Shown here: one piece after another, positions 34,501-47,500 of the stretch
Layout: each line of letters begins with the position of its first letter
Numbering within the stretch: the stretch's first letter is position 1
Origin: Posidonia oceanica
Lineage: Eukaryota > Streptophyta > Magnoliopsida > Alismatales > Posidoniaceae
Direction: 5' to 3'
DNA length: 64,000 nucleotides
NCBI GenBank assembly: GCA_037176725.1
Contig: JAZBRS010000023.1
Coordinates: 25,043,001 to 25,107,000 of the forward strand
Position numbers and translations under genes: made by a program
The notes under the pieces: generated by a model
Told to the model about the DNA's origin: nothing
Seen by the model: only the letters and a program-made list of their open reading frames with translations
Database searches by the model: none

Positions 34501-37126
34501 CGTCCTCCCGACGTCGGTGGCTTCAGAAGTCGCCGGTGGAGTCCGTCCGGTCGCTGCGGGAGCTAGCGGCTGCTCGCGAGGGCTGGAGTCGATTCCGGAT
34601 GATCCTCCGGAGCTTCCCAGACGTCCGGACGCGAGCTTCGAAGCTCAGCAGAAGATCCGGCCGATTTGGGTGCACTGTTGGTCGTCCGAGGTGGGGGGAG
34701 GTGCCTGTTGCCCTCTGGATCGAGCGGGGGCTTCCGGTGGGTAGCTGGGACTTCAGTGATGGGTTCTGGATGGTTGGAAGGGCTTTCTGGAGCGGTTGGA
34801 AGGAGTTTGGAGGTGGAGTTGATTTCGGGCCGAAATGGAGCAAGGTGTTTGAAGTGGGGCGTTTCGTCTGTGAGGGGAACTGGAGGTGAAGCAAGGCGGG
34901 GTTGGAGAGGTAGTATCTCAGTGAGTAACGGGGCAGAGTTTAGGGAGGAAAGGTGGTCTGTGGAGTTGGGAATTCTCGGATGGGTTTGCGTTGGGTTCGG
35001 TGTGAGTTTCAGAGGGATTTCTGGGTGAAACGTGGGTTGTTTCGCTGTGGAAGGAGGGGAAGAGTTGCTGGGGGGCTCGGGTGAGATTGAGGAGTGGATT
35101 TCGAGCGGTTCCGGAGGTGTTTCAGCCTCTGGTTCGCCGTGGAAAGAAGAGGCGGAGGTCCGGTGTTCTCTGGTGGATTTTAGAGGAAGAATGGGTCACT
35201 CTCTCACTGGGAATTCGCTGGAATGGTCCGTCTCTCTTCCGGGATGCTCTCCTCCTCTTTTTTTCCTCTCTTTTCCCTCCTCAAATCACTCTGAATTCCC
35301 CCTCACTTCTGCCTGATTTCTGACGACTCCTCTCCTCTGGCTTTGCAGGTCTGCCGGCATTGAATGCCGCGGCGTGGTGATGGCAGGAAGCACGGACGGA
35401 GTTCGACGCGTGCCTGGCTCGGGCAGGAGATGGTAGGTCGGGGCAGAAGCGCAGGCGGCGAACACTGTTGCTCTGCAACGCGGGAGGAGGGAAGGAGGAC
35501 GACGACTGTAGCTGTGGGCTGTGGGTTTAAAAAAAGATAAGAAAGGGTAATGGGCTGGTGAGCCCAATAAAGAAGAAAAGAAAGGATAAAAAGAAGGAAG
35601 AAAGAAAGATGGAAAGAAGTAGGGAAATAAAATAGGAAAAAATAGGATAAAAATAAATAAAAATATTAGATGACTTGGGTTGTAGGTTAGGCGTTTAATT
35701 AGATTTTTTAATGACCGTTTTCAGGTTAATTAATGTGTTTTAGGCTTGATTAGGGTTTTAGGGTTTTCTTTTGTTGTTAATTCATTTTCCACTTGATTAA
35801 GTGTTGGTTAAATTCTTTTAAATTGTTTTTAAAATTGTGTTTTCTTGTTAAGTATTTTAGGATGTTAATTAGGATTTTTAGGATTTATTTTTATATTATT
35901 TTGAGTAGGTTTTGGGCTTTTTAGTTCTAGTCTTTCATATTTTCTTTCTTTAAGTCTTTTGACCTATGTCTTTGATTTTTATTTGTTAATTCTTCTTGAT
36001 GTTTTTTAGTTGGATTTTTCTGGTTTGATTAAGTGTTTTAAGCCTTTTAACTGTATTTTCTTTTTCCTTTTTTAATTAAGTTCTTATGCTGCTTTTTCTT
36101 ATGTTTATTAGGTTAAGCCTTTTGTCTTCTTTAATTACTTGTTTTAGCATTTGATTTTTAATTCTTTCCCTTGGGGTTTGTTTTTTAATTCTTTCAGTGG
36201 GGTTTTTATCTTGGGTAGGTTCTGATTTTATTTCAGTTTTTTACTTGATTTTACAGTATTTTTCTTTAGTTTGTTTTGCATTTTTTAGTTTGCATGCTTG
36301 ATTTTCTTTTTAGCTTGATTTAGTTAATTTTGAGTTTTTAATCATTTGTTTAATGTTTTTTAGTTGCTTTTCTTGGAGTTCTGATTTGTTCCTTTTATGT
36401 TTTGGGGTTTTACAGGTTTTTAAGGATTTTTATGGGTTTTTGCAAAAGAGAGAAGGAGGAAAAGGGAAAGAAGAAGAAAAGGGGAAAAAGGGGAATAAAA
36501 GGGGAAAGAGATAGGTTTGGGGAAAAGATTTTTTAAAATTCGGGAAAAATGCTAAAAATAAAATAAAAATAGGAATAAGATAGAGAAGGGATAGGAGTAC
36601 AAGGGGGGCCCACAGTCAAGCCAGAGAAAGGGCAAGAAGGGGATGAAAAGAGAGACGATAATCAGGAGAGAGAGAGGAGAGAGAAAACGATAATCTCGGA
36701 GAGAGAAAACGATAATCCAGGCAAAAGGGGGTCTTAGGAGTCTCGGAAAGGGGTGAAATTTGGCGGGTGTGGGGTCTAGGGTTTCTAGTTCTGGTCCCGG
36801 AGTTTTGGTTTGGTTTTGAGGAAGTTTTGGAGGGGTTTTGAGGTGTAGAAAAAGGGTAGTTTTGCCTAAGTTTCCTAGGGTTTTTGGGAGGGGTCTGGTT
36901 TGAGATTTTGCAGGCTTTTTGGTGGGTTTGCTAAGTCATCAAGGGTGAGTTTTCCTATGGATTTTGGTGGGTTTTCAGGTTCGGGAAAGGGGGTAATCCT
37001 AGGTTGAGTTTGGGCTTGTTTTGATGGGAAAGGAGGAAGGAAAGGCGTAGGTTTGGGTCTAGGTTCGGGTCCAGCAGCCACCGGAAGGCTCCAAACGATC
37101 CAGCCTGTCAAAATGGGGTGTCAACA
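31549..37126 (-). mobile_element. Giant solo LTR, subfamily A (5578 bp)
   Basis: The minus-strand start at 37126 is TGTTGACACCCCATTTTGAC; the other end at 31549 reads TGTAGCGATCCC, giving TGTTG/CTACA termini. The exact duplication GCAGT lies at 31544-31548 and 37127-37131. Its start-proximal 2.5 kb matches 1-2581 closely. The 3' part carries GGTGTTAGGCACCCCCGACA (31927) and GAGTCGCCACC (31716), the minus-strand forms of the family motifs. A 90-bp tandem array sits at 32170-33050. No internal coding domain exists. Confidence 0.93.
32170..33050 (-). repeat. 90-bp higher-order array of 30-bp monomers
   Basis: AAGCGGCGCGCAAAACGGAG recurs at 32541, 32631, 32721 (variant), 32811 and 32901, exactly 90 bp apart. 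Each 90-bp unit is three 30-bp monomers of CACGCAAAACGG(A/T)GC type. Less regular copies flank the core. As 90 is divisible by three, long repetitive frames appear on both strands (30-residue protein period); these are taken as artefacts. Confidence 0.9.
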
Positions 37127-37570
37127 GCAGTAAAGCACCAGCACACACAATCAAACTAGGAACTCGTGGATCAGTGAGCACTAAACGAAAATCATAGGAG
37201 AGGACGGAGATTGGACCAGTGGGCACTAAGCTTGTAGCTAGACGACGCACTCCAAATTTATCAATCTCTCTGAAGTTGCAATACATGGCGTCAACTGCTT
37301 CGAATACCTAGTAAAGCACAAGCATACACAGTCAAACTAGGAACTCGTGGACTAGTGAGCACCAAATGAAAATCATCGGAGAGGATGAAGATCGGACCAG
37401 TGGGCACTAAGTTTGTAGCTAGACGACGCACTCTAAATCGTTGATCAGAACAAAAGATCACACACTGTTCACACGAAAGAAGGGAAATATCTTGTGGTTG
37501 ATGGCGACACAAGGATAAGGAGCAGCATTAGGGTTGTTTATTGTAGTGGTTAGATAGCATGGGTTGTATT
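37127..37570 (-). repeat. Unidentified module, two tandem copies of about 186 bp
   Basis: AGTAAAGCAC(C)AGCA(C/T)ACACA begins copies at 37130 and 37313. GACCAGTGGGCACTAAG and TAGCTAGACGACGCACTC recur in each. On the minus strand both read GVRRLAT(S/N)LVPTGPI, followed by DFRLVLT or DFHLVLT. The right copy extends to about 37570 and is the inverted partner of 27949-28200. A partial copy lies left of the solo LTR (31490-31548). Origin unknown. Confidence 0.65.
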
Positions 37571-38691
37571 TTTTGCTTGGTAAAACATATAAATAACATA
37601 ACTTTAGGAGGATAGATACATCAATTCACTCCATAATTCACTGATTCTACTAAAATTGGTCCAAACAACGATTCTTAAAACCAACGTAAAAATGCAAAAT
37701 CCTTTATCTTGACTAATGTGTAGAATTTATCATTACACTTGTTGTTTGATTCAACTATTGTTATTATCTAGGTTCTTCTAGTATCTCTTCATCTAAAATC
37801 TTTTCCATACTGAACTCAAGTAATACCAGGATTTCTACTGATGTTTACAAATATAATGTTTATTCATTTATTTTTAAGTCGAAAGTGACAGTTAGAATGA
37901 CAAATACAGTCACAGTTTGAATGACAATGACATCTTTAAACTACTTTGTTGTCAGACTAGCATACTACTTTGTTGACCTTGAAAGTAGTAAAAAAAACGA
38001 AGATTGTTATTATTATTTTCAAGTCACGAGAGATTATGACTTTAGATAGACTTTACTCTAGGATTTTGTGCATCTTTAAAGTTTTTACACTATGTTTTGG
38101 AATTCACACTCCTAATAATCATGTTGCATACAAATAATATTTACTCTCTATGTTAAATTCCATTTTTACTTAGTCAATTATGAAATAATATTTAAAAATA
38201 TTCATATATTTTTTTAAATCTAAAGAAGTGCTCAAACAATTCTGAAATAATATTTATATAATAACTCATGTATAATCATGAAATCTAACAAAGTACTTGA
38301 GGAATTCTAAAATAATATTCATATAATCTTCATAAATTCTAAATAAATACATATTCAATATTAGAATATTATTTATATACACATTCATGTACTATTCGTA
38401 AAATTTGAAAAAGTACTCAAAGAATTCTAAATAATTAATCCATAAAAAGTTTAAATACTTTCCTAATTAATCCATAAAACCCTAACTAAAAGAAAATCTA
38501 ATCAAAACCCCACCAAGGCAACACCACATCCCCCTACGACGGTGATGGACGGCGATAGAGATGGTGGGAGTGTAAAGATGGCGGTAGTGGATTGGAAAAG
38601 GACGGTAGAGGGTGGTGTGCGGCGACTAAGATGGTGGTAAATGACAACGGTGAAGATAGTGTGAGATGGTGACGGTGAAGATGGTGGGAGA
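37571..38691. other. AT-rich spacer
   Basis: No gene. 38090-38430 has repeated AATAATATT(T/C)ATATA phrases. 38530-38690 is G-rich with loose GATGGTG/GACGGTG repeats, into which the hAT-like element at 38692 inserted. Confidence 0.5.
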
Positions 38692-39359
38692 TAGGCCTAA
38701 CAATGGGTCGGATCTGGATCGAGTCTATCTATACCCAACCACATTTTTTTCATGGGTCTAGGTCTAGATCTAGACTCTCAATTTAAAATCTGAACCCAGA
38801 GCTAGACTCATGAAGATAATGGGTATGTGTCTCGAGTCTAATGGGTCTATTTGAAAGTATATACTTTTTTACATTTTTATGTCATATTTTTTATTCCACT
38901 ATTGACAAATAAAATATTTTTACACATGAATATGACATAATTTATTCAAAGCTTTTTTTTGAAGAAAGTAGGTTTTTAATCGCAAATAGAAGAGTTACTC
39001 AACTTCATGTGCATCATCAATTTCATTTGGTATGGTATTAAAATATTGCTCATTTGCATCTTGCTCTATAAAAAAAATAAGGAAAGATAAAATTAAACAC
39101 TTAATAAACATATAATAATAAATTAAATGGAATGGGTTTTAACTTTTTAGTATTATTACATATTTAAATATAATTATTATAGTATAGTTTAGGTCCACGA
39201 GTCTAGGTATTTTTGGACTCAGATCCTACCCATTAAACAAGTGGATCTATCGAGTTTGAGTCAACATATCCGTGGGTTTTATTTTTTAGACCTAGATCCT
39301 AACTTCACGGGTCTAGACCCACAAGTTTTGAGTCCAAACCTAACAAATTGCCCGGCCTA
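38692..39359. mobile_element. Non-autonomous hAT-like element (668 bp)
   Basis: The ends TAGGCCTAACAATGGGTCGG and, reversed, TAGGCCGGGCAATTTGTTAG form an imperfect terminal inverted repeat. Eight-base flanks GTGGGAGA (38684-38691) and ATGGGAGA (39360-39367) match at seven of eight, as expected of a hAT target duplication. The interior is AT-rich with GGGTCTAG-type subterminal repeats and no transposase. Confidence 0.82.
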
Positions 39360-39780
39360 ATGGGAGATGACCATGTAGGAAGGTGATGGAGATGGTAGTC
39401 TTTCCTATACATTTCTTAAGACTTTCAGATATGCCACGTTGCATTTCAAATTATCCGAATGCTCACGCAAGATGGAAAGCTCTGAGTAGTTTTGGCTCTT
39501 ATATATTTGTAGTTGGAATTTGCATTTTCTTCGTAGTCATCACAATCACCTAAAGCAATGGAAAGAACAAAATATCTGTCTATATTTTTGATCTTCTATT
39601 GGAATATTATATAAATATACTAGAAGGGGGTGGGAGGGAGGAGGGGGCCAAACTGATCCATCCGAAGACCGAAAGGTGGTGTCGACAAAGGCGGTGGGAG
39701 GGTGGCCATAGAGATAAGACTTCTGGTGTCGTAGGAAGGCAATGGAGATGATAGTAGAAGGTGTCGACAAAGATGGTGAG

Positions 39781-40256
39781 TAGGGGTGCACATCTAAGCC
39801 GATTAATCGAAGCGAACCAAATCATTTTTAATAATTCGATTTTTCAAATTAAGTAGTTCGATTCAATTTGAAATATCACCAAACCGATCCATGTGGTTTG
39901 GTTTGCGGTTCTAAAGGTGGTTTAACCAAATTGATCTGAACCGATAGGTTATATATGTACATTAAATATTTAAATTCAATATTAATATATGTTACATACT
40001 TAGATTATATATATTAACATTATATTAAAAGAATATAAGAAATCTAATTAACATTATATGTGTTAAAAAAATCTTATCATTTGTATATATTTTATTAAAA
40101 GGTTAAACCATAAATTGAACGAAACTAAATTGATTTTAAGTAGTTTGATTTGGTTGATTCGATTTTAATAGGTAAAATAATTTAATTTAATTTTAAAATT
40201 ATTTAAATCAACTTTTAAAATCTCAAATCGAATCAAATCGAAATGTGTCACTACTA
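39781..40256. mobile_element. Non-autonomous hAT-like MITE (476 bp)
   Basis: It starts TAGGGGTGCACA and ends TGTGTCACTACTA, an imperfect terminal inverted repeat. The target duplication ATGGTGAG is exact on both sides (39773-39780 and 40257-40264). The interior has AACCGAT/AATCGAA-rich subterminal repeats and no coding capacity. Confidence 0.88.
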
Positions 40257-40348
40257 ATGGTGAGAGGGCGTTGACAGGAATGAGGGGAGGTTTGCAACGA
40301 TGGTTGTGGTGGATTGGGGATTTTAGTGAGAAGGGATGTATTCTACGG

Positions 40349-40352
40349 AGAG

Positions 40353-40385
<33 letters not shown>

Positions 40386-40386
40386 G
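40349..40386. repeat. GA microsatellite
   Basis: About 38 bases of GA dinucleotide repeat with one AA interruption. Confidence 0.9.
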
Positions 40387-41529
40387 GGGTGGGTGGGGCA
40401 GAGTTAATGTTTGAGAAAGAAGTGTGTTGGGCATGGATGTGGTTTTTTTTCTAACGTAATCTTTTTTATTGTAAAACCACGCTGAATCCAGTTTCAATTT
40501 ACACCATCTTTCTCAAATACTTGGATTGTATGGTGGAAGTATGGAGCACATTGTAGAACCATAAGCTCTAACCCTTACTACATAACTTTCGTGTTTTTTG
40601 TATACAATTGTTTTCATTGTAATTGTCTTGTGAATAAAGTAATTTCTGTCATAAGTTAGGCCTCAAAGGTTGAATTAAACACTATCTTAGTTCAACACAA
40701 GATGATCGACTTAAATTATTCCGAAGCCGTCGAAATATTTGATTACCAAAGAACGTTAAATGACTCTCAAAAACTAACCAAAGAACGACTCGAATACGAA
40801 ATATCCTATATGGTACTTAAGAAAAAGAAAAAATATCAATGCTATTCTCAACTACAATCCAAATTATTCGCTTCAACTTTTTTGATTCAGTTTCTAACAA
40901 GAATAGGATTTCTCGAAAGAGTTGAACCAAACAGTCACGGGAAGAACCAATAATGTGCGGAGGTAGAAATAAAAATTTATAGAGGTCATTTTGTTTGTGG
41001 TTTTTTTGCATCATATTTTCTCAAAAACGACTCAGTAGAGATGTATGAATTATTTAATGCCGTTTAGCAAAATTTAGAAAAGTTCACAAGAGTGAAAATT
41101 TTGGATTTTTTGTTAGTGAAACCCAGTGACGTCAAAATCTAAAAATCCAAATGTGTTGTTGCCAAACAGACCAGAGAAAAGCAGGAAAACTATCATGCAT
41201 AGAATCGATTATTCGAAAAGTCTACTCAACCGCTATGTTTTGCAATTTTTTTTACAAAACACGTGCTGCTTTTTTTTTTTTGAGATACATTTTGGTGGAT
41301 TGTTTTTTTTCTCCAAACACAAAACATGTGACACATACAATTTTCCCACTACTACATGATTACATCCCGTGAGCGTGAATCACGGCTGGGAAACAGAAAA
41401 GCAACTTCAAGATACTTTGGTTGTAAAAAAAGAAATTTTGGTAGTCAAAGATACATTATGCAATTTACACAACAAAAATACTATATTACAATTCGTGCTC
41501 CGGCGGCTGCCCTCCTCACTCACTCCCTC
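40387..41529. other. Region upstream of the transporter gene
   Basis: Expected to hold the promoter and 5' UTR of the gene starting at 41530. No convincing TATA box was picked out. GC content rises sharply from about 41495 into exon 1. A short frame at 40702-40953 has no recognisable domain. Confidence 0.4.
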
Positions 41530-44500
41530 ATGTCGACGGGTCGCCCGGCGCAGCGCCAGCGCCGTTCGGTCCGACAGCTGTCGGAGAAACCGGACGCGTC
41601 TGGTCGTATGGTCTGGATCTACCAGCTGCTCCTCACCCTGCAGTACGGCGCCCAGCCCCTGATCACCAAGCGCTTAATCGGGTCAGGCCCCTACGACTTG
41701 TAGCTAGACCATCCCCTTTTTCTTCTTGGAACCCTATTTATTAGCAGTGAATTGAGCTAGAATTTAAAAATCAGCAATTTGGTAAAGGTGCTTTCATGGT
41801 TCTTCTATGTAGGTAAGATTTGGAATCGAGTTTGTTTATTAAAAAAAGAACAATCAGGTTTAGTTGCAGACCAGAGTCCATAGAGGAAGAGAGGGGAAAG
41901 TTTGAGGGGATTGAATGAAACGGACCCAATTCTTTTACTTCCAGACTTATTTATTTATATGTCTATATGGATATAGCTCTGCTGAGTTGTTACAAGTTAC
42001 AATTTTTTACCAGTAATGGTAGTTGACACCTGCGAGATAATTGCAGCTAACTAAGTATGCTAGAATTTTAATTATCCTCTATTTAAGTTGGGGAGAATGT
42101 GTTACATGTTCCTAAGTTGTCAAATAGAAGTGTGATTTGTGTCTTCCCTGGTGATTTAGTAAACAAATCTTCAACATTTTTTTATCAACTACTGACATGT
42201 TCAGTTCTGGTCAGCCGAGTTTTGTTTGGTCTCTCCTCTGACTCTCGCACTAACTGTGTTTGATAACGATTCTAACATCCAAAATCTGTCAAGAATCATT
42301 TTATAGCAGAATCATTACCAAACGAGAGAATGCAGTAGACTTAACTATAAACCTGTTACGACTTATGTTATAAAAATTTGACAGAAGCCAAAAGTTAGGA
42401 GTGGATGAGCTTCTAGTCAGTAGTCAGTAGTGAGATTTTGTGGAAAAATCATAAACCATAATCTTAACCAAACACTGCCCAAATATCAGTCCAACTCAAT
42501 GTGTTTGGTTCTTTGATGGAAGTTGGGATTGGCAACCCTTTTGTTTCTGCCTTACCCTCTTGCTAAGCCTTTGTTTCCTAGTCTTATCTATAAGTTTTCA
42601 GTAAAATCTTTTGACCTTGGCTGCTCAGAAACTTGTTGTTTTGCTTGAATCTATCATTATAATGGTGTTTGTTGCAGTGCATGACTTAGGAAGGTTCTTA
42701 CCAAAGTCACAAAGTGCTTGTTTTGAAAACCTCTTTGTTTTTTTTCTTTGTTTTTCTAAAATTTTTCTACATATTTGATTAGTGTTTTCAACTAGTCAGT
42801 AAATATAGTTTCTTGATAAACAAAACAAGATTTACTGTTAGGCATGAATAGGAACCAAGCCAGGCAAGTATCAGCTCTAAGTCTAAAGGAATTTCAGACA
42901 TATAGAAATAGTAGAAATTCACATGCTCTTGCAGCTGTTTTTACATGTTTTGTTTCTCAAGCTTTCCTTTCTATGATCTCTTCTTTTCTGTCAAATCTGT
43001 AGTGCGCAGATGTGGAAGGTATAATACCATAATGTGATGCATTTTTTACTTTTTATGCATTAAATGGTGCATTTTTTACTTTTTATGCATTAAATATAGA
43101 GAAATATTGTTAATGTTGGAAGACTAATGGTTTATTGTGATTCTTTGCGAGGCCCCTAAATGCTTCATCTTCTTCAGTTATCTCCTATTGTCTTTCTTCT
43201 GAGTTTTTTTTTGGGGGTGGGGGGTGATTGCAAATTAATAACCGCTAAAGATCCGTTAAGGATATTGTCCTTTGCGGACGTACTGATAACCTACACATTT
43301 GTGGAGATCATGTTGGTATTCATATTGGCTTTACAACACTGCCTGCATGATTATTAACATAGTTTGTACAAATGTCTATTGGTCAGTAAACCCTCAATAA
43401 ACCCAGCCAACTATTGATCCTTGCCTTGAATACATATATCATGTAATTTTGACATAAAGATTACCAAGAACAGACGGAATTAGAGGACTTAGAATCACCC
43501 TAGGTGCCAACACTATTATGAACTTACAAAAGAATGAAGGAAAACACCATGTGTCATTTAGTTTTTATAAACGACCCTACTTTTCATATTGTTGCCTATC
43601 TCATATGAAAGAACTGCTTTTTTTACTTGAAAAATTATAATTAAAACTTGGAAAACTAAAAGAAGTTCTTCTAAGGATCATAATTTTAAATGTTGGTTTC
43701 GTGTCAGATTTTGGCAAGTTAAAAAATTGACATGTGTCGGCGAAATATCGGCATGTTAGTGTCGTGTTGGTGGAAACACAGTAAAAATAAATCACTTTTG
43801 TTTACAAAATTATTATGTCGATGTCGTATCGGTGTCGTGTCAGCAAGATTCAAGCAAATTTAATCTATATTGTGTAGAGAGACGTTCTTCAAAAAAAATT
43901 ATTTTGTAGATTAGGTTAAAAAGCAATAATTTGTTATTGGAGTGGATAGCAACAATTATTTCATCGGACATATGTATATATATTTTTTAATTTAGCGAGA
44001 GAGAGATGAGTGGGCTGGAAAAGGTAATGTGCCTTACCATAATCTTGATTGCTGTATTTGTGTGTAAGTGGAGCTGTGGAGGTGAATTTTAAACTTTTTG
44101 AATGTATGTTTTTTCACAGAAAGTTCAAAATTTGAAAGACCCAAACCTTGATTGTGTACTTGTAAATTGTGCACAGACTTGTAATACATGGGATTTTAAA
44201 TGCCTGGGGAGGCCAGGGACCCTATCCATCCCTCTAGCTCCATATCTGCTTCTGACCACTTCCATAAAATAGCTTTGAGTGCAATCTTTTCCTTGAGTAA
44301 TTCATAATTTTTCAATCTGGTTCAGAGAAACATCCACCATATCATACTGCATCGGGGAACTCTTTCTAACTTTGTGTATTTTTTTTCATAATTCTACAGA
44401 CAAGATGTTATTGTGACTTCATCTGTTCTATCATGTGAAGTTGCAAAGGTAATAATCGAACTATTTAAATAGCATCCTGATAGTAGGTTACACATGTCTT

Positions 44501-47500
44501 CTGCCTTCTTTCATATCTGCATTTACGATTTGGCATCGACTCCTTTTTTAGGTTATCTTTGCACTGTTGCTCCTAGCAAAAGAGGGTAGTTTGAAGCAAG
44601 TATGCAAGGAATGGACTCTGGTTGGTGCATTGACTGCATCGGGCCTTCCAGCAGCAATCTATGCTTTGCAGAATAGCTTATTGCAGATTTCATACAAGAA
44701 TCTTGATTCACTTACTTTCTCAATCCTGAACCAGACAAAGTTGCTTTTTACCGCATTTTTCGTGTACCTTGTAGTGGGGTATGTGCTCAGAGCTTAAAGT
44801 GTGCTATTCTCACTAGCTTTCAGAATGTTGTTCTTAGGAGTTTTCATGTTTCTGGTACAAAAGAACAGGAAAATTGGAACATGTGTGATCTTGGATATTT
44901 GCAGTATGATGTGGTTTTTTGTTTTCATCACTGTCATGCTTTCCCACTGTTTGTTTCATTCATCTTATAGCACCATTCTGTGTGAGTACATTTTGAATTT
45001 TATAATTATATTCATATGGCCATCTGGACTTGATGCGAGCCACAACCAAATTAGCTAGCAATACTTGTTCTTGATTCTGGGCCCTGCTGATTGCTGCTTG
45101 GCTTTCATTAGTATTCAATTACTTATGTTTTAGGACAGAGCTGCTTCCACTTGCCACCAGTCTTTGTTGTAATATCATACTTAGTTGATGCATGAACCAT
45201 TATGTTTCAGCGTTTGATTTGTGAATCCTCTGCAGTTTAATTTCTTTATGGTTGATGTATAACTTGGTTGCTTCTCTATAGTACATTTGAAAATCACCAT
45301 TAGAATAATTCAGAGTTGTTAGGCTTATTGATTTATTCAAATGATTGCTTTCAAATCCCTGGTTGCAATTCACAGTCACAAGCAGTCTGCCAAGCAAATT
45401 GGAGCCCTAGCTTTATTAATTTGTGCTGCAATACTTCTAAGTGTTGGGGAAAGTTCTGGAAAAGGTTCCAGTGGTGGTGATCCTGATGTGATTTTGACTT
45501 ATGGAATTATTCCGATATTAGTTGCCTCTGTGCTCTCTGGTTTGGCTTCTTCTTTGTGTCAGTGGGCTGTTCAGGTTAGGTTTATTTTCGAGGTATTGAC
45601 TGTCTAATAATATGTTTGCATTTTGTTGATATTCCTTTTCTTGTGCAGGTTAAGAAACACACCTCGTATCTCATGACCTTAGAAATGTCAATTGTTGGAA
45701 GCCTGTGTTTGTTGGTTAGTACAACTAAATCGCCGGATGGGGAGGCCATTAGAAAGTATGGATTTTTTCATGGCTGGACGGCATTAACTCTGGTAAATAC
45801 TTGCACTAGATATATATATCTTTCCGAAAGCATTTGTGCACCTAATATATGAACTTTTGTTTGGATTTAAAATTGTTTTTAGACCTAGGCTGCATTTTGT
45901 ATGGGTGCTGGCAAGCTGCTCTGCTCCCAAGCATCCGAGAAACTGATTTCAGGTGGGAGAGGATGGAGGCAACTCCCATATTTTGCAAATCCCACTCACT
46001 TTTGTGAGAGTGGATTTTGGGAGTACCCCCACCAGCATTGACATTTGGGAATGCAGCTCCCACTCCCATCACCAGATATGGGTTTGCAGTTCCTAGATGC
46101 CCACTAGTATCCCTGACATGGATGGGGCACAGTACTAGCTTTGTTTGTGGAGCAGACTTGTGCTTCTGCTCATTCTTGTTGGGTACATATGTTCAAAACC
46201 TTTTAATGAGGATAATATTGAGATAATTAGTTAGATAGTATTTAAATAATTAGTTATTTTATCTTGCTATTAAGTTGTAGGGTTAGTTATATCTTCTGTA
46301 TTAGATATTTTATCTTGCTATTTAGTCGTAGAGTTAGTTATATCTTTTATTTGAATTTGTAATTGGATATCCTATATAAGGGAACCAACCTCCTATTGTG
46401 AGACAGTTTTGATGATGATTTGAAATTATTGATATTTGATATTCTTGAGTAGAAATTGGAGTATCTCATTTGGGAATCTAATTGATTTTCTTGAAGATTG
46501 GATTGTAATTCATCTTCGTTATCTTAGATCGGATTGTAGTTTGATTCTCGTTTGTTGTCCTACATCACCTTTTGTATGGTGTCCATCTCGCTGGGTGATC
46601 TCAGGTCAATTCTGCATGAGAGTATTGGTGATAAAGACCTCTCACCTGCTGTGATACTTTCAGAAAAAGAGTGTCAGACATGTTCACATAGTTATTATGT
46701 GCATTACATTTGTTCTCAAGGATACACTCATGATGCTCACTACTGATTTGTAAGTAGTGTTCAGTGCATGTTAACGATCTGACCCTTTAAGGCATTAACA
46801 ACCCAATGAGGGCATATGATATGATAAATAAGTAAACTCAACCATGGGGGTTACTGAGTCAATATTATATTTATTTTAGTTGATTTGCCTTGTATATGTT
46901 TTGGTTAAGTTGACGTTGGCACACTTATTTTATATGCATTTTCCGGTAGGTTAGTGTATTTTTTTGAAATTTTGAAAATTTTAAACATGTAAGACACAAA
47001 AGTCATAATATCTTCTTCAGTTGATGTGTTATAGATTGCCGTGTCATGTTGTGCCAATACACTTTTACAAATTGCATTCTTTGTGTCCACATAGTTTTGT
47101 TTATCAAACATGCCATAATTTTTTCAACGGTCAAATATGATATGACATGGTATTAAATTACAATGGGAAGGACAGCATGTTCCTTCCCATTGTAATACAA
47201 TGGGAAGGATTGATACATAGTTGCAAGTTCCTTGCTTAAATAATGATGTTTTCTAGAGAGCTAGAGTAAATAATAGTAAAAATAGCAAAATCTTGAAAAA
47301 GGAAGAACTTTGTACTCTTTATTCTCTATCACCTCATGTATTGATAGCCGAGGGAGTTCTTATTTTGTAAGTTGGTCAACAAACAAGAGATTTACAAGAG
47401 AAACTCTTAAAAATTACTTAGCTTGTTATAGTCTGTAAGTTCCGCTTCAAAAGGATGGAGCTTTATGAAAATCACTTTATTGTGCTCCTCACCAGCACTG

